From Caballeronia sordidicola (GTDB lineage: Bacteria > Pseudomonadota > Gammaproteobacteria > Burkholderiales > Burkholderiaceae), in the NCBI RefSeq assembly GCF_001544455.2, contig NZ_FCOC02000025.1, positions 1 through 64,000 of the forward strand: a stretch of DNA of 64,000 nucleotides. The letters run 5' to 3'. Below, one piece after another: positions 25,982-34,571 of this stretch. The notes under the pieces are model-generated. The model had not been told where the DNA came from and did no database searches. It saw only the letters and a program-made list of their open reading frames with translations. How positions within the stretch are numbered: the first letter of the stretch is position 1; each line of letters begins with the position of its first letter. The position numbers were made by a program, and so were the translations under genes.

Positions 25982-27291
25982 TAGAACTCCATGCTGATCA
26001 AATTCGATTCGAATCTAGTTCCGTGGTTGATCCAGTAGGCAAAGTCTTCCATTTCGACAACCGGGTTTTCCGAGCCATCTCCCCGGCTTATGCCGGTTTT
26101 GTGAAGGACACAATCGAGCTAGCTGGAAGTCAAAACCTGTTCGATGAAGGTCTGGTACCTACTTGGCCGAGCGACTTCACTATAAAGAGCTCGCCGCTCG
26201 TCATTGAGCATCAGAGGGTTCCGTTCGTGACTTTGCGTGGAGAATGGTGCGGCGAAGCGCTCCGCGAGGCGGCGCTTTGCATATTAAAAGTAAGTGCTGC
26301 TCTGCTCAAATCGAACCTCTGCCTAAAGGATGCGCATCCGTGGAACGTTTTGTTCGATGGATCGCGGCCGTACTTCGTGGACTGGGGATCAATTGCGCCC
26401 GTCAAGGAGATAAACTGGTCGCTTTGGTACAAGCAGTTCAGACAGTTCCTCCTCGCACCGTTGCATGCGTTTTCCATCGGGCATGCTCCAATCGCCCGCG
26501 CGATGCTGCGGGAACACAAGGTAGGCGTCGGCAATCAGATCATCGAACAACCTTTTTTAGTTAACGAGCCTGCCGAAGCGAACGCGATCGCACACGCGGC
26601 GTGCGAGGCGCTAACAGCCCAGACGTTCGAGGCGCTTGCGGACTATGTCGCCAACCTCGTGCTGCCACATGTCGAGGGCGAATGGTCGGCCTACGCACAG
26701 CCTCGTCTGTCGAGTCTCGTAGACATGTCATCGTTGCGTGAAAAAGACCGCATTGTTCATCGGATACTTGAGGACGACCAGGGCAGAACCCTGATCGATA
26801 TCGGCACTAACAATGGTTTGCACAGCGAACTTGCGGCTTCGCTTGGCAAACGCGTGCTCGCCTGCGATATCGAGGAAGCGTGCTTGAATGCTCTGTATTC
26901 GCGGACTCGTCAGAGCGGAGCAGACATTCTTCCGTTATTCCATGATTTGCTTTGGCCAATAGGCACATCGGGAATTTTTAACAGTATCCAGGGAGCGGAG
27001 GATCGTCTTTCATGCGACACGGCGATGGTCATGGCGGTCACGCATCATCTGGCGTTTAAGCAGCGGGTATCCTTCGAAGGAATGGCGGGCGCCATTGCGC
27101 GACTAGCGAAGCGGCGCGCGATCGTGGAGTTCGTTCCGGCCGACGACGAACACGTGGCGCTTTGGTCGCCTGAGCAGTTGCCTTGGTACACGCTTGACAA
27201 CTTTATCAAGGCGCTGAGGCTGCACTTTCGGACCTATTCGATCGTACCGTCCGACCCCCATCCGCGGTGCATCATCCTGCTCGAAAAGTAA
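25978..27291 (+). CDS. kinase-like/SAM methyltransferase fusion protein (NoeA-like), candidate chain terminator
   Basis: 437 aa. The first part has a small-molecule-kinase-like core: LKDAHPWNVLF with D118 and N123, then FVDWGS with D135, which resemble the HxDxxxxN and DFG elements of kinase folds. The second part is a class I methyltransferase with motif I LIDIGTNNG (272-280) and acidic motif II LACDIE. NoeA-like nodulation proteins share this arrangement. WbdD of E. coli O9a, which caps O-chains with phosphate and methyl, has both activities in the opposite domain order. The 4-base overlap with wzt points to a role in capping. Kinase activity is inferred; the Lys-Glu pair of the N-lobe was not identified. 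Confidence 0.78.
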   Translation: MIELHADQIRFESSSVVDPVGKVFHFDNRVFRAISPAYAGFVKDTIELAGSQNLFDEGLVPTWPSDFTIKSSPLVIEHQRVPFVTLRGEWCGEALREAALCILKVSAALLKSNLCLKDAHPWNVLFDGSRPYFVDWGSIAPVKEINWSLWYKQFRQFLLAPLHAFSIGHAPIARAMLREHKVGVGNQIIEQPFLVNEPAEANAIAHAACEALTAQTFEALADYVANLVLPHVEGEWSAYAQPRLSSLVDMSSLREKDRIVHRILEDDQGRTLIDIGTNNGLHSELAASLGKRVLACDIEEACLNALYSRTRQSGADILPLFHDLLWPIGTSGIFNSIQGAEDRLSCDTAMVMAVTHHLAFKQRVSFEGMAGAIARLAKRRAIVEFVPADDEHVALWSPEQLPWYTLDNFIKALRLHFRTYSIVPSDPHPRCIILLEK

Positions 27292-27316
27292 ACACTATTA
27301 CCAGGCAAACCTCGAA

Positions 27317-28153
27317 ATGAAAACTCTCACTCTTTCAATCGACTCTTTGTTGGAAGGCTATGATGCGGTCAGCGTCCTTTATCCGCATGTGCCTTCACTC
27401 AGCCACTGGCGCGCCTGGGAATATGCTGCTTATCAAAATTTTTCGATCGTGGGCCGCGTTCTCGATCTCGGCTGCGGCGACGGCCGATACTTCAACCTGA
27501 TCTGGCCGGACGCGAAGAATGTTGTCGGTGTCGACATGGAACCAGTAGTCGCCGAACTTGGCCGCAATAGCGGCGTTTATCGCGATGTCTATGTTACAGC
27601 CGCGCACAATGTCCCCGAACCCGACGCAAGCTTCGATCACGTATTCGCTAACTGCTCGCTCGAGCACATGGATCATCTCGACACGGTCCTGGCGGAAATT
27701 TATCGTTGTCTCAAACCCAATGGCACGCTGGTAGGCAGCGTTGTCACTAACAGGTTTGTCGAGTGGTCTCTTTTGTCGAATCTGGTTGCAATGGCAGGAC
27801 ACGACAAGATTGCCCATTCGCTCCAGAAAGATTTCCTTGAGTACCACCATCTCGCGAATCCACTTACTATCGACGAATGGACCAAAAGCTTCGAACGTGC
27901 AGGACTGGCGGTGGAGGCGCTCGTGCCTATCCTGCCGAGGATCAATAGCGGAATCTTCCTATTGATGGACAGCCTCTGGCACCTCAAGCGAAAGTCCGGC
28001 GGCGAACTGGGCGACATTGTCTATCCGTTTCTTTCTGCCAACGCAAATTTCCCTGCGGCATTTCGCAAGGTATTTGAGGGCCTGTTAGATATGGAGACAA
28101 ACTGGCAGGACACCTGCGGCGCCGTTTTCGTGATTCGCAAACCCGGGGGATGA
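27317..28153 (+). CDS. SAM-dependent methyltransferase, class I (Methyltransf_11 type)
   Basis: 278 aa. Motif I VLDLGCGDGRYF (48-59), acidic VVGVDME, and FDHVFANCSLEHMDHL, followed by LKPNGTLVGSVV, give a standard class I fold. No membrane segment. It starts 25 bases after the fusion gene, and its stop overlaps the next gene by 4 bases. It may methylate a sugar in the chain or a lipid-linked intermediate; the sequence does not tell which. Confidence 0.88.
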   Translation: MKTLTLSIDSLLEGYDAVSVLYPHVPSLSHWRAWEYAAYQNFSIVGRVLDLGCGDGRYFNLIWPDAKNVVGVDMEPVVAELGRNSGVYRDVYVTAAHNVPEPDASFDHVFANCSLEHMDHLDTVLAEIYRCLKPNGTLVGSVVTNRFVEWSLLSNLVAMAGHDKIAHSLQKDFLEYHHLANPLTIDEWTKSFERAGLAVEALVPILPRINSGIFLLMDSLWHLKRKSGGELGDIVYPFLSANANFPAAFRKVFEGLLDMETNWQDTCGAVFVIRKPGG

Positions 28154-29703
28154 TCATGCGCGCATGCTGGTGCGGAAACACGGACTATCAACCATTTGGT
28201 CCTAATTATGGCGAATGCACGGTTTGCGGCACGTTGGTGTATCTGTTGGAAATGCCACCTGAAAAATTGTTAGTTCATGACGACGAGTCTGACTTCTATG
28301 GCAAGAACTATTGGCTCGAGCGTCAGAAAGACGAATTTGGTACGGCCGACATATTTTCCAGAGCACGTACTGACCTGACCGAGCGAAATCTACATTGGCT
28401 AAAAACGCTGCTCAAATATCGCTCGCCATCTGATGGAAAAGCGTTAGAACTGGGCTGCTCACACGGCAGTTTCGTCGCTTTGATGCGAATGGCCGGGTTC
28501 GATGCGTCGGGTGTCGAATTAAGCCCGTGGGTAGTTGACTTCGCGCAAAAAACGTTTGGTGTACCCATTTCGCTGGGACCGATCGAGAATCTAGACATCA
28601 CGCCCGGCAGCCTTGATGTGGTTGTCGCAATGGACGTTCTCGAGCATTTGCCCGATCCGGCAACTACTATGGGACGGTGTCTCGAGCTTTTAAAGCCAGA
28701 CGGATTGCTATTGGTGCAAACGCCGCAGTTCGTTGGCGGTGCTAGCTACGAAGAGTTCGTTGCGGGCAAGAATCGCTTCCTTGAGATGTTGATTCCAGAG
28801 GAACACATATATCTCTTTACCCGGGAATCCGTCACGAGAATGTTCCGTGGGTTGGGTGCAGGGTTCATCCATTTCGAACCCGCAATATTTGCACACTATG
28901 ACATGTTTTTCGTTGTAAGTAGGACTCACTTGACATGTCGGCCGACAGATGTCGTAAGTACCGCACTGGAGTCGCGTCCAGTCGGGCGAATGACCCTCGC
29001 CTTGCTCGATCTGCGTGAGCGCGAACTTGCTTCGGAGTCAGATCGCATTGCGCGGGGCGAACAAATTGATGAGTTGACCAGGCTTTTGAAAGAGGCGGAA
29101 ACCGACCGAGCTGCGCGAGGCCAGCAACTCGAGATACTGGCGAGACGGCTCAATGAATCTGAGGAAGACCGCAGCGCGCGAGGTGAGCAGTTGAAAACCT
29201 TAACGGATTTGTTAAATAAAGCGCAGGAAGATCCCACCCGGTTCGCTGAACAAATTGCGACGTTGCATGGCTTGCTGAAGGAAGCTGAAGAGGATCGTAC
29301 TGCGCGAGGTGAGCACGTCGAGACCTTGACAAGGATGTTGAAAGAAGCCGAAGAGGATCGTAATGCGCGAGGTGAGCACGTCGAGACCTTGGCAAGGATG
29401 TTGAACGAATCGGAAGCCGACCGCGCTGCGAGAGGCGAACAGCTAGAGCGTTTAACGGAAATGTTGCGTGCGTATGAAGAGGATAGGTCCACGATGACCG
29501 CACAAATGTCGGCCTTGGAGACAGCGCTGAGTCGATCAGTGGGCGATTGTGCTGCCCAAAAGGCACAACTGGATGAAGTGCGACGTTTCTTTCATCATCG
29601 GGCGATTCATGCGGTAGTGAAAGTCGCGGGCGGCGAACAATTCCGGGCATTGGAAAAGCTAATTGAAAATGGTGCTGAAGATCGAATTGACGAGCGGAAT
29701 TAA
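28150..29703 (+). CDS. zinc-ribbon SAM methyltransferase with eight 21-residue coiled-coil repeats
   Basis: 517 aa. N-terminal zinc-ribbon cysteines C6, C8, C23 and C26; class I methyltransferase domain with motif I ALELGCSHGSF (98-108), DVVVAMDVLEHLPDP and LLKPDGLLLVQTP. From residue 297 to 464 there are eight tandem units of exactly 21 residues, each about D-R-x-A-R-G-E-Q-(L/V)-x-x-L-T-x-x-L-x-E-(A/S)-E-E, that is three heptads. This predicts a straight, long coiled coil. A basic helical tail (FHHRAIHAVVKVAGG) ends the protein. By analogy with WbdD, whose coiled coil sets O-chain length, it may be a chain-length ruler. Starts at ATG 28150 or 28156. Confidence 0.85.
   Translation: MIMRACWCGNTDYQPFGPNYGECTVCGTLVYLLEMPPEKLLVHDDESDFYGKNYWLERQKDEFGTADIFSRARTDLTERNLHWLKTLLKYRSPSDGKALELGCSHGSFVALMRMAGFDASGVELSPWVVDFAQKTFGVPISLGPIENLDITPGSLDVVVAMDVLEHLPDPATTMGRCLELLKPDGLLLVQTPQFVGGASYEEFVAGKNRFLEMLIPEEHIYLFTRESVTRMFRGLGAGFIHFEPAIFAHYDMFFVVSRTHLTCRPTDVVSTALESRPVGRMTLALLDLRERELASESDRIARGEQIDELTRLLKEAETDRAARGQQLEILARRLNESEEDRSARGEQLKTLTDLLNKAQEDPTRFAEQIATLHGLLKEAEEDRTARGEHVETLTRMLKEAEEDRNARGEHVETLARMLNESEADRAARGEQLERLTEMLRAYEEDRSTMTAQMSALETALSRSVGDCAAQKAQLDEVRRFFHHRAIHAVVKVAGGEQFRALEKLIENGAEDRIDERN
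29038..29541 (+). repeat. eight tandem 63-bp in-frame repeats (coiled-coil coding)
   Basis: Units begin at 29038 and recur every 63 bases. Units 5 and 6 are nearly identical in DNA (both contain gcgcgaggtgagcacgtcga), which points to recent duplication, while unit 4 is the most diverged (DPTRFAEQ). Every unit preserves the frame and three heptads. Confidence 0.88.
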
Positions 29704-29709
29704 GAAGTA

Positions 29710-31359
29710 ATGAGCCAAGTTCCCCAAAAAATAGCAGTAGACCTCACCCCGGTACTGCCAGGCGGTGAAAATGGTGGCGCCAAAATATTCGTGCTCGACT
29801 TGCTAAGTCAGTTGGCGGAGATGAGGCCAGACACGCAATTCATTCTGTTAACGCAGGCCGCATCTCACGATGAACTCGCCCAACTCGACCGGCCCAACAT
29901 GCAACGTCGCATGGTCTTGGGCGCACTGACAGCGAATTCCGGTCGCTCGCGCCTGAAGAACCTCGCCGGACGCGTTATGCCGAAAATACCCGCGAGGTTC
30001 CAGCGGATTCTCAGCCGGGGGATTTATCGGCTTAACACGAGGCTCAAGCGCCGTGGGACTGAAGGACTTTTGCGCCGGCTCGGCGTCGACCTGCTTTTCT
30101 GTCCGTTTACCGCGCCAACGTATTTCGAACCCCGCATTCCCACGGTCTGCACGATCTACGATCTGCAATACAAGACCTATCCTGAATTCTTCACCCCGGA
30201 GGACGTTGCGCAACGAGCCCAGACTTTTTTAGACGCAGCACGCCGAGCCAATGCGCTGGCCGCCATCTCCGACTACTCGCGCCAGTCTGCGATCGATCAT
30301 GGCGACCTGGAGCCGGACCACATTCGAACGATCCACTTGCGCATGGCTCACCGGATCGCACCTGACGCATCGCAAAGCACGCAGGTACTGGATCGTCTCG
30401 AACTCACGCGCCAGAGGTATCTCGTCTTTCCGGCAAATTTTTGGAAGCACAAGAACCATGAAATGTTGCTGACAGCGTTCGGCATGGCGTGCAGGGAAGG
30501 CGGACTCGGTCCTTATATCAAGCTCGTCTGCACGGGTGCGCCGGGTGCGCGACGCGACTGGTTGAAGCGGGCCGCTTGCGCCCTGAATTTGAGCGATCGG
30601 ATCATCTTTCCAGGCTATCTGCCGAATGAGGAACTGGCCACGTTGATCTCTTGCTCTAGTGGCGTCGTTTTTCCATCGCTTTACGAAGGGTTTGGCCTGC
30701 CAGTGATCGAGGCCATGACGGCGGCCGTGCCTGTAGCTTGCAGCAACACGACCTCGCTTCCTGAAGTCGCGGCAGACGCCGCCATCATGTTCGATCCGCG
30801 CATTCCGGAGCAAATTGCCGCGGCCATGGTTGCTCTCGTCACAGACGAATCCTTACGCGCAAAGTTGGTTGAAGCCGGACGGCGACGCGTCGATGAATTC
30901 TCGGATTCGAAACGCATGGCGAACGAATACTGGGATCTGTTTGTCTCTGCACTGGCGAATTCGAGACACGAGAACCTGATTACTGGCGTGCACGTGGACG
31001 GCTGGGTCGGGGAAAATCTGAGAATCCAGACTGCCCCGCTCCTTGGAGCCCGCAGTGTGGAGGTGACGCTCCTCGCGCCCGAATGGGCACCGCAGCGCTC
31101 GGTTACGGTTCAGCGTTTTCGTGAAGGTAAGCCGGATGGCGATGCAGTCAGGATCAAGCGTGGATCAGAAATAATACTGTCATTACCCATGGACGGCGCA
31201 GGCGGATTTTACGAGCTACAGATCAGGCCTACCTTCGTTCCCGCTCGCCACAAGCTCGGCAACGATCAGCGCGAGCTGTCCGCAATGTTGCAACGCTGCA
31301 GTATCCTTGCCGACGGCAACACTCCCATCGAATTGTTCCCAGAGAAGGTTTCTGCATGA
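29710..31359 (+). CDS. glycosyltransferase, GT4 family, with C-terminal extension
   Basis: 549 aa, longer than usual. The GT-B core shows TIYDLQYKTYPEFF (about 148-161), FPANFWKHKNHEMLL (240-254), FPGYLPNEEL and SLYEGFGLPVIEAM (323-336), with the E-x7-E pair. From about 420 to the end there is an added strand-rich domain (HVDGWVGENLRIQTAPLLGA, SVEVTLLAPEWAP), possibly a sugar-binding or protein-interaction module. It sits 6 bases after the coiled-coil protein and overlaps the next gene by 4, so it is a candidate polymerising transferase whose products that protein might measure. Confidence 0.88.
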   Translation: MSQVPQKIAVDLTPVLPGGENGGAKIFVLDLLSQLAEMRPDTQFILLTQAASHDELAQLDRPNMQRRMVLGALTANSGRSRLKNLAGRVMPKIPARFQRILSRGIYRLNTRLKRRGTEGLLRRLGVDLLFCPFTAPTYFEPRIPTVCTIYDLQYKTYPEFFTPEDVAQRAQTFLDAARRANALAAISDYSRQSAIDHGDLEPDHIRTIHLRMAHRIAPDASQSTQVLDRLELTRQRYLVFPANFWKHKNHEMLLTAFGMACREGGLGPYIKLVCTGAPGARRDWLKRAACALNLSDRIIFPGYLPNEELATLISCSSGVVFPSLYEGFGLPVIEAMTAAVPVACSNTTSLPEVAADAAIMFDPRIPEQIAAAMVALVTDESLRAKLVEAGRRRVDEFSDSKRMANEYWDLFVSALANSRHENLITGVHVDGWVGENLRIQTAPLLGARSVEVTLLAPEWAPQRSVTVQRFREGKPDGDAVRIKRGSEIILSLPMDGAGGFYELQIRPTFVPARHKLGNDQRELSAMLQRCSILADGNTPIELFPEKVSA

Positions 31360-32210
31360 AAGTCAGCGTCGTCACTCCCTCTTATAACCAGGGGCAATTT
31401 ATTGAACGCACGCTTCAAAGCGTCGCGTCGCAAACGGGCGCGGAGATCGAGCACGTCGTGTTCGACGGCGGTAGTACGGACTCGACAGTCTCTGTTCTGG
31501 AGGCGTTCAAGCCGCCGGTGCGCTGGGTATCGAAGAAGGACAAAGGACAAACCGATGCCGTCAACCAAGGGATCGCCGCGACCGACGGCGAGATCATTGG
31601 CTGGCTGAATTCTGACGATGTCTATTACCCGGGTGCGATTGCTAAAGTAGTGGCTTTCTTTGAACAGCATCCGGAAATCGACGTGGTCTACGGACTGGCT
31701 GATCACATCAATCTGGAAGATCATGCTTTTGAAGCCTATCCGACAGAGGACTGGAATCTCGATCGATTGAAGGAAACGTGCTTCATCTGCCAGCCGGCAC
31801 TATTTTTCCGCCGGCGTGTCGTCGACCAGCACGGCTCTCTTGACGAGTCGCTAAACTACTGCATGGACTACGGATACTGGTTACGGCTTGGAAAAGCCGG
31901 TGTCCGCTTCGCGCTGCTCCATGAAAAGCTCGCCGGCTCCCGCCTTTACGCCGATAACAAGACACTCGGCGCACGAATTAAGGTTCATGCGGAGATCAAC
32001 GATATGTTCGTCAAGTTGTTCGGTACAGTCCCGGATCGGTGGTTGTTCAATTATGCTCATGCGGTGGTCGAGAAACGGCATACGCGCGAAATCGCCGGGA
32101 ATAAGTTCGCATTGCGAGTCGGCGCCGCGGCGGTCGCCGCCGCGCTTAAGTGGAACCACACAGTCTCGCGCGGAATGATAAAGTCGATTTACTCGTGGGT
32201 TCTGAAGTAA
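31356..32210 (+). CDS. glycosyltransferase, GT2 family
   Basis: 284 aa. GT-A fold start MKVSVVTPSYNQGQFIERTL, FDGGSTDSTV, and the DxD-type WLNSDDVYYPG. CQPALFFRRR and NYCMDYGYWLRLG give the acceptor side of the active site. Last gene of the rightward exporter operon, with a 4-base overlap to the GT4 gene. Inverting sugar transfer in the cytoplasm is expected; donor unknown. Confidence 0.9.
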   Translation: MKVSVVTPSYNQGQFIERTLQSVASQTGAEIEHVVFDGGSTDSTVSVLEAFKPPVRWVSKKDKGQTDAVNQGIAATDGEIIGWLNSDDVYYPGAIAKVVAFFEQHPEIDVVYGLADHINLEDHAFEAYPTEDWNLDRLKETCFICQPALFFRRRVVDQHGSLDESLNYCMDYGYWLRLGKAGVRFALLHEKLAGSRLYADNKTLGARIKVHAEINDMFVKLFGTVPDRWLFNYAHAVVEKRHTREIAGNKFALRVGAAAVAAALKWNHTVSRGMIKSIYSWVLK

Positions 32211-32356
32211 TCCGCACAAACGGGAAACGACGATACCGCACCGATCTCCTCTTGTTATGTGACACCGGAACCCCCCTTGGCCGGGGGCTCTCTCGCTTCC
32301 GAGCCTCAGATTCGCTAAAGTCACCCTCGGCTGCCAAACACTTCCGGGCAGCCTGA

Positions 32357-34348
32357 TCAAAAAATATCGAACTCGCGATTGTCATTGGAGCGATTGAGCG
32401 GATCGGTATAAAACCACGCGACACCCTCCTGCAATGGACTTATCACCAGCTTGTATCGGCCAGGCGTAACCGGCGCCTTTATGGTCATGGTGATTTTTGC
32501 TACGTCCCCCGGCTGCATGGGCTCAGGAAAAATAGCGCGATCGCCGTACATGGCCACACTATCTTTCTGATCAATCCATGCATAACTCAAATCCACTATC
32601 TTGTTCGACGCCGGGCTAACTTCAATTGGCCAAATTTGTTTTCCGGTGTTTTGAATCAATATTGCCAGCTGGTAGCCTTGTCCCGCCTTCAAACGTTGCG
32701 GCAACGTAATGGGACCTACTCGATATGACGGGTCAGCAATAATCGATGCAGAGTCAGATTTAGCCGGTTCACGATCCTTTAACATGACATCGTAGCCGGT
32801 ATATTCGCGAGCCTCGGAGACATATGACGCGCAGGCTGACCCCTTCGCAATGCACAACTTAGTCCAATCCCAAAGCGTCCACCGAGGCAATGCCCAGTCT
32901 GACCCACTGCGAAATACATCCTGATAAGAGGGCGACAACAGCGGCGGCCGGGATACAACGTCCTGAAAAGGCGTGTACACAACAAGATCTCCGACGCCCG
33001 GAGGATAGGATGCGTTATCTTTGAAACCATAGATCGAACTGACCAAGGCGTTTGTGGTGGGTTCAGTAACGCGGACCTTCCACATCGAATCGGAAAGTCC
33101 GACATAGCGAAAGAAACGCTGCAAGCTGATGACGATCTCGATCCGGCTGCCGAAGCTGCTTCCGACAAGCACGAGATTGCGCGGACTCCCGTCATTTTTC
33201 GGATGCGAGGCAATCCAGTCCGTAGTCGCATTTACGAACCGCTGATAGTTGTTTGCGACCTGCCTGACCGTCTGAATATCCGAGAACGCAACCGTCGCAT
33301 TATTCGCCGCCAGTAAAGCGATAATGGCCCCCACCCAAGTTCGCGCCCGTTTAGCCGGCGTTGAAGCAAGCACCCCAGCGGCCCCGCACAGCCCAAAGCC
33401 ATAGGCCGGCAGGAAATAATAGGATGAATACATCTTCAGCATGAGGAAGACGCAGGCGTATGCGGACGCTGTCAGAAGAAACGAGTCGTACAGTGTCTGC
33501 CTCTGCGGCTGCCTAATAATCGTCCACAGGCGGATAGCTGCTATCGGCAAAACCACGAACACAACGACAGGATCGTTTTGCGCAAAAGTCCGAATAGCAT
33601 CCCAGATACCTATCTGATGAATGCTGATGTACGAGTCGCCCGCACCGATCCCGCGCCACCATACGTACCAGCCCAGATAGGCCAGTGCGGTCGCAATCAA
33701 TAGGTAGGGATACAACGGAATTGGGCATTCCTTGCGGAGGCGATACCGCTGTAACTCGGCGGCCCCTAGTACGAGCGCCATCGTGAAGATGACCTCCTTG
33801 TAAAAGAATCCCGCCACCAGTGCGACGACTCCGATGCCAACAAAGACAACATGCTTGCGCGAATACGCCGCGGTCTGATCGCGGCGCATTAAAGCGGCAA
33901 TTAGAATCAGTGTAAGAAGGAGGTCGTTCAATTCTCCGACCAACAAGCGTACCGAAGAATCCGCAAAGGCGATGGAAAAAAACGTAGCACTCCAGGTTGC
34001 AGCGACAAACCATGCCGAGACACCCGTTTGGGTGAGGCAATAGAGCAGCAGCGCTCCGCATGCCGCTGTCTTGAGGGCCTCGATCAGATGAAACAGCCAT
34101 GACGAGGGTCCGAAAACGGCTGATACCAATGCGTATTCCTGCGCGGTCGCTGGAAAAAATCGACCTAAACGACGATCGATATACAGATCGAACCTTTTAC
34201 CCTGGAAGAGATTGATCAGGAAGTGATGATCATCGATCGGGCTGAGGCCTTTAATGCTAAGGATGAGCATGAAAACCGCTGCAGTGCCCGAGGCACAATA
34301 TGCAATGAGCGCTGTCCAACCCAGATTTTTACCTATTCTGATATTCAT
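32357..34348 (-). CDS. large polytopic membrane protein with C-terminal extracytoplasmic domain
   Basis: 663 aa. Many hydrophobic segments from residue 10 to about 360, with ISPIDDHHFL-like acidic residues (LSPIDDHHFLIN) in the first outer loop, as GT-C glycosyltransferases have. The last 120 residues form a strand-rich domain (QGYQLAILIQNTGKQIWPIE, GDVAKITMTIKAPVTPGRYK) like the Ig-like domains found on secreted or periplasmic proteins. It converges on the exporter operon. A lipid-linked-sugar transferase acting in the periplasm is a fair guess, not a recognised family. Confidence 0.7.
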   Translation of the reverse strand: MNIRIGKNLGWTALIAYCASGTAAVFMLILSIKGLSPIDDHHFLINLFQGKRFDLYIDRRLGRFFPATAQEYALVSAVFGPSSWLFHLIEALKTAACGALLLYCLTQTGVSAWFVAATWSATFFSIAFADSSVRLLVGELNDLLLTLILIAALMRRDQTAAYSRKHVVFVGIGVVALVAGFFYKEVIFTMALVLGAAELQRYRLRKECPIPLYPYLLIATALAYLGWYVWWRGIGAGDSYISIHQIGIWDAIRTFAQNDPVVVFVVLPIAAIRLWTIIRQPQRQTLYDSFLLTASAYACVFLMLKMYSSYYFLPAYGFGLCGAAGVLASTPAKRARTWVGAIIALLAANNATVAFSDIQTVRQVANNYQRFVNATTDWIASHPKNDGSPRNLVLVGSSFGSRIEIVISLQRFFRYVGLSDSMWKVRVTEPTTNALVSSIYGFKDNASYPPGVGDLVVYTPFQDVVSRPPLLSPSYQDVFRSGSDWALPRWTLWDWTKLCIAKGSACASYVSEAREYTGYDVMLKDREPAKSDSASIIADPSYRVGPITLPQRLKAGQGYQLAILIQNTGKQIWPIEVSPASNKIVDLSYAWIDQKDSVAMYGDRAIFPEPMQPGDVAKITMTIKAPVTPGRYKLVISPLQEGVAWFYTDPLNRSNDNREFDIF

Positions 34349-34571
34349 GAGTTTGTGTAAAGGCTATTGTTAAGCCGGGTGGATGTTACAGCTTTTTACA
34401 GGCGAATTGGACGGTATTTGGTAGTTATCTCCATACGGGCCACAGCGCGAGGTCCATGATTTTATTGCATCGTTTTGTTATGATCTTGCGTTATGTTGGC
34501 AATGTGCGAACCAGATTTAGACCCTCTGCTCTCCTCCGAACAACCTTAAGCCAACATCGTAGTGAAGACAC

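Noticed and set aside
28926..29492. 188-aa reverse frame opposite the coiled-coil repeats
   Set aside because: Its Ser/Arg/Ala-rich repeats simply mirror the 63-bp tandem repeats on the other strand.
29038..29541. CRISPR-like array
   Set aside because: The 63-bp periodicity has no spacers and codes in frame for a heptad-based coiled coil.
32266..32287. Terminator between the converging GT2 and membrane-protein genes
   Set aside because: CCCCC/GGGGG can pair across TTGGCC but there is no T-tract, so support is too weak.
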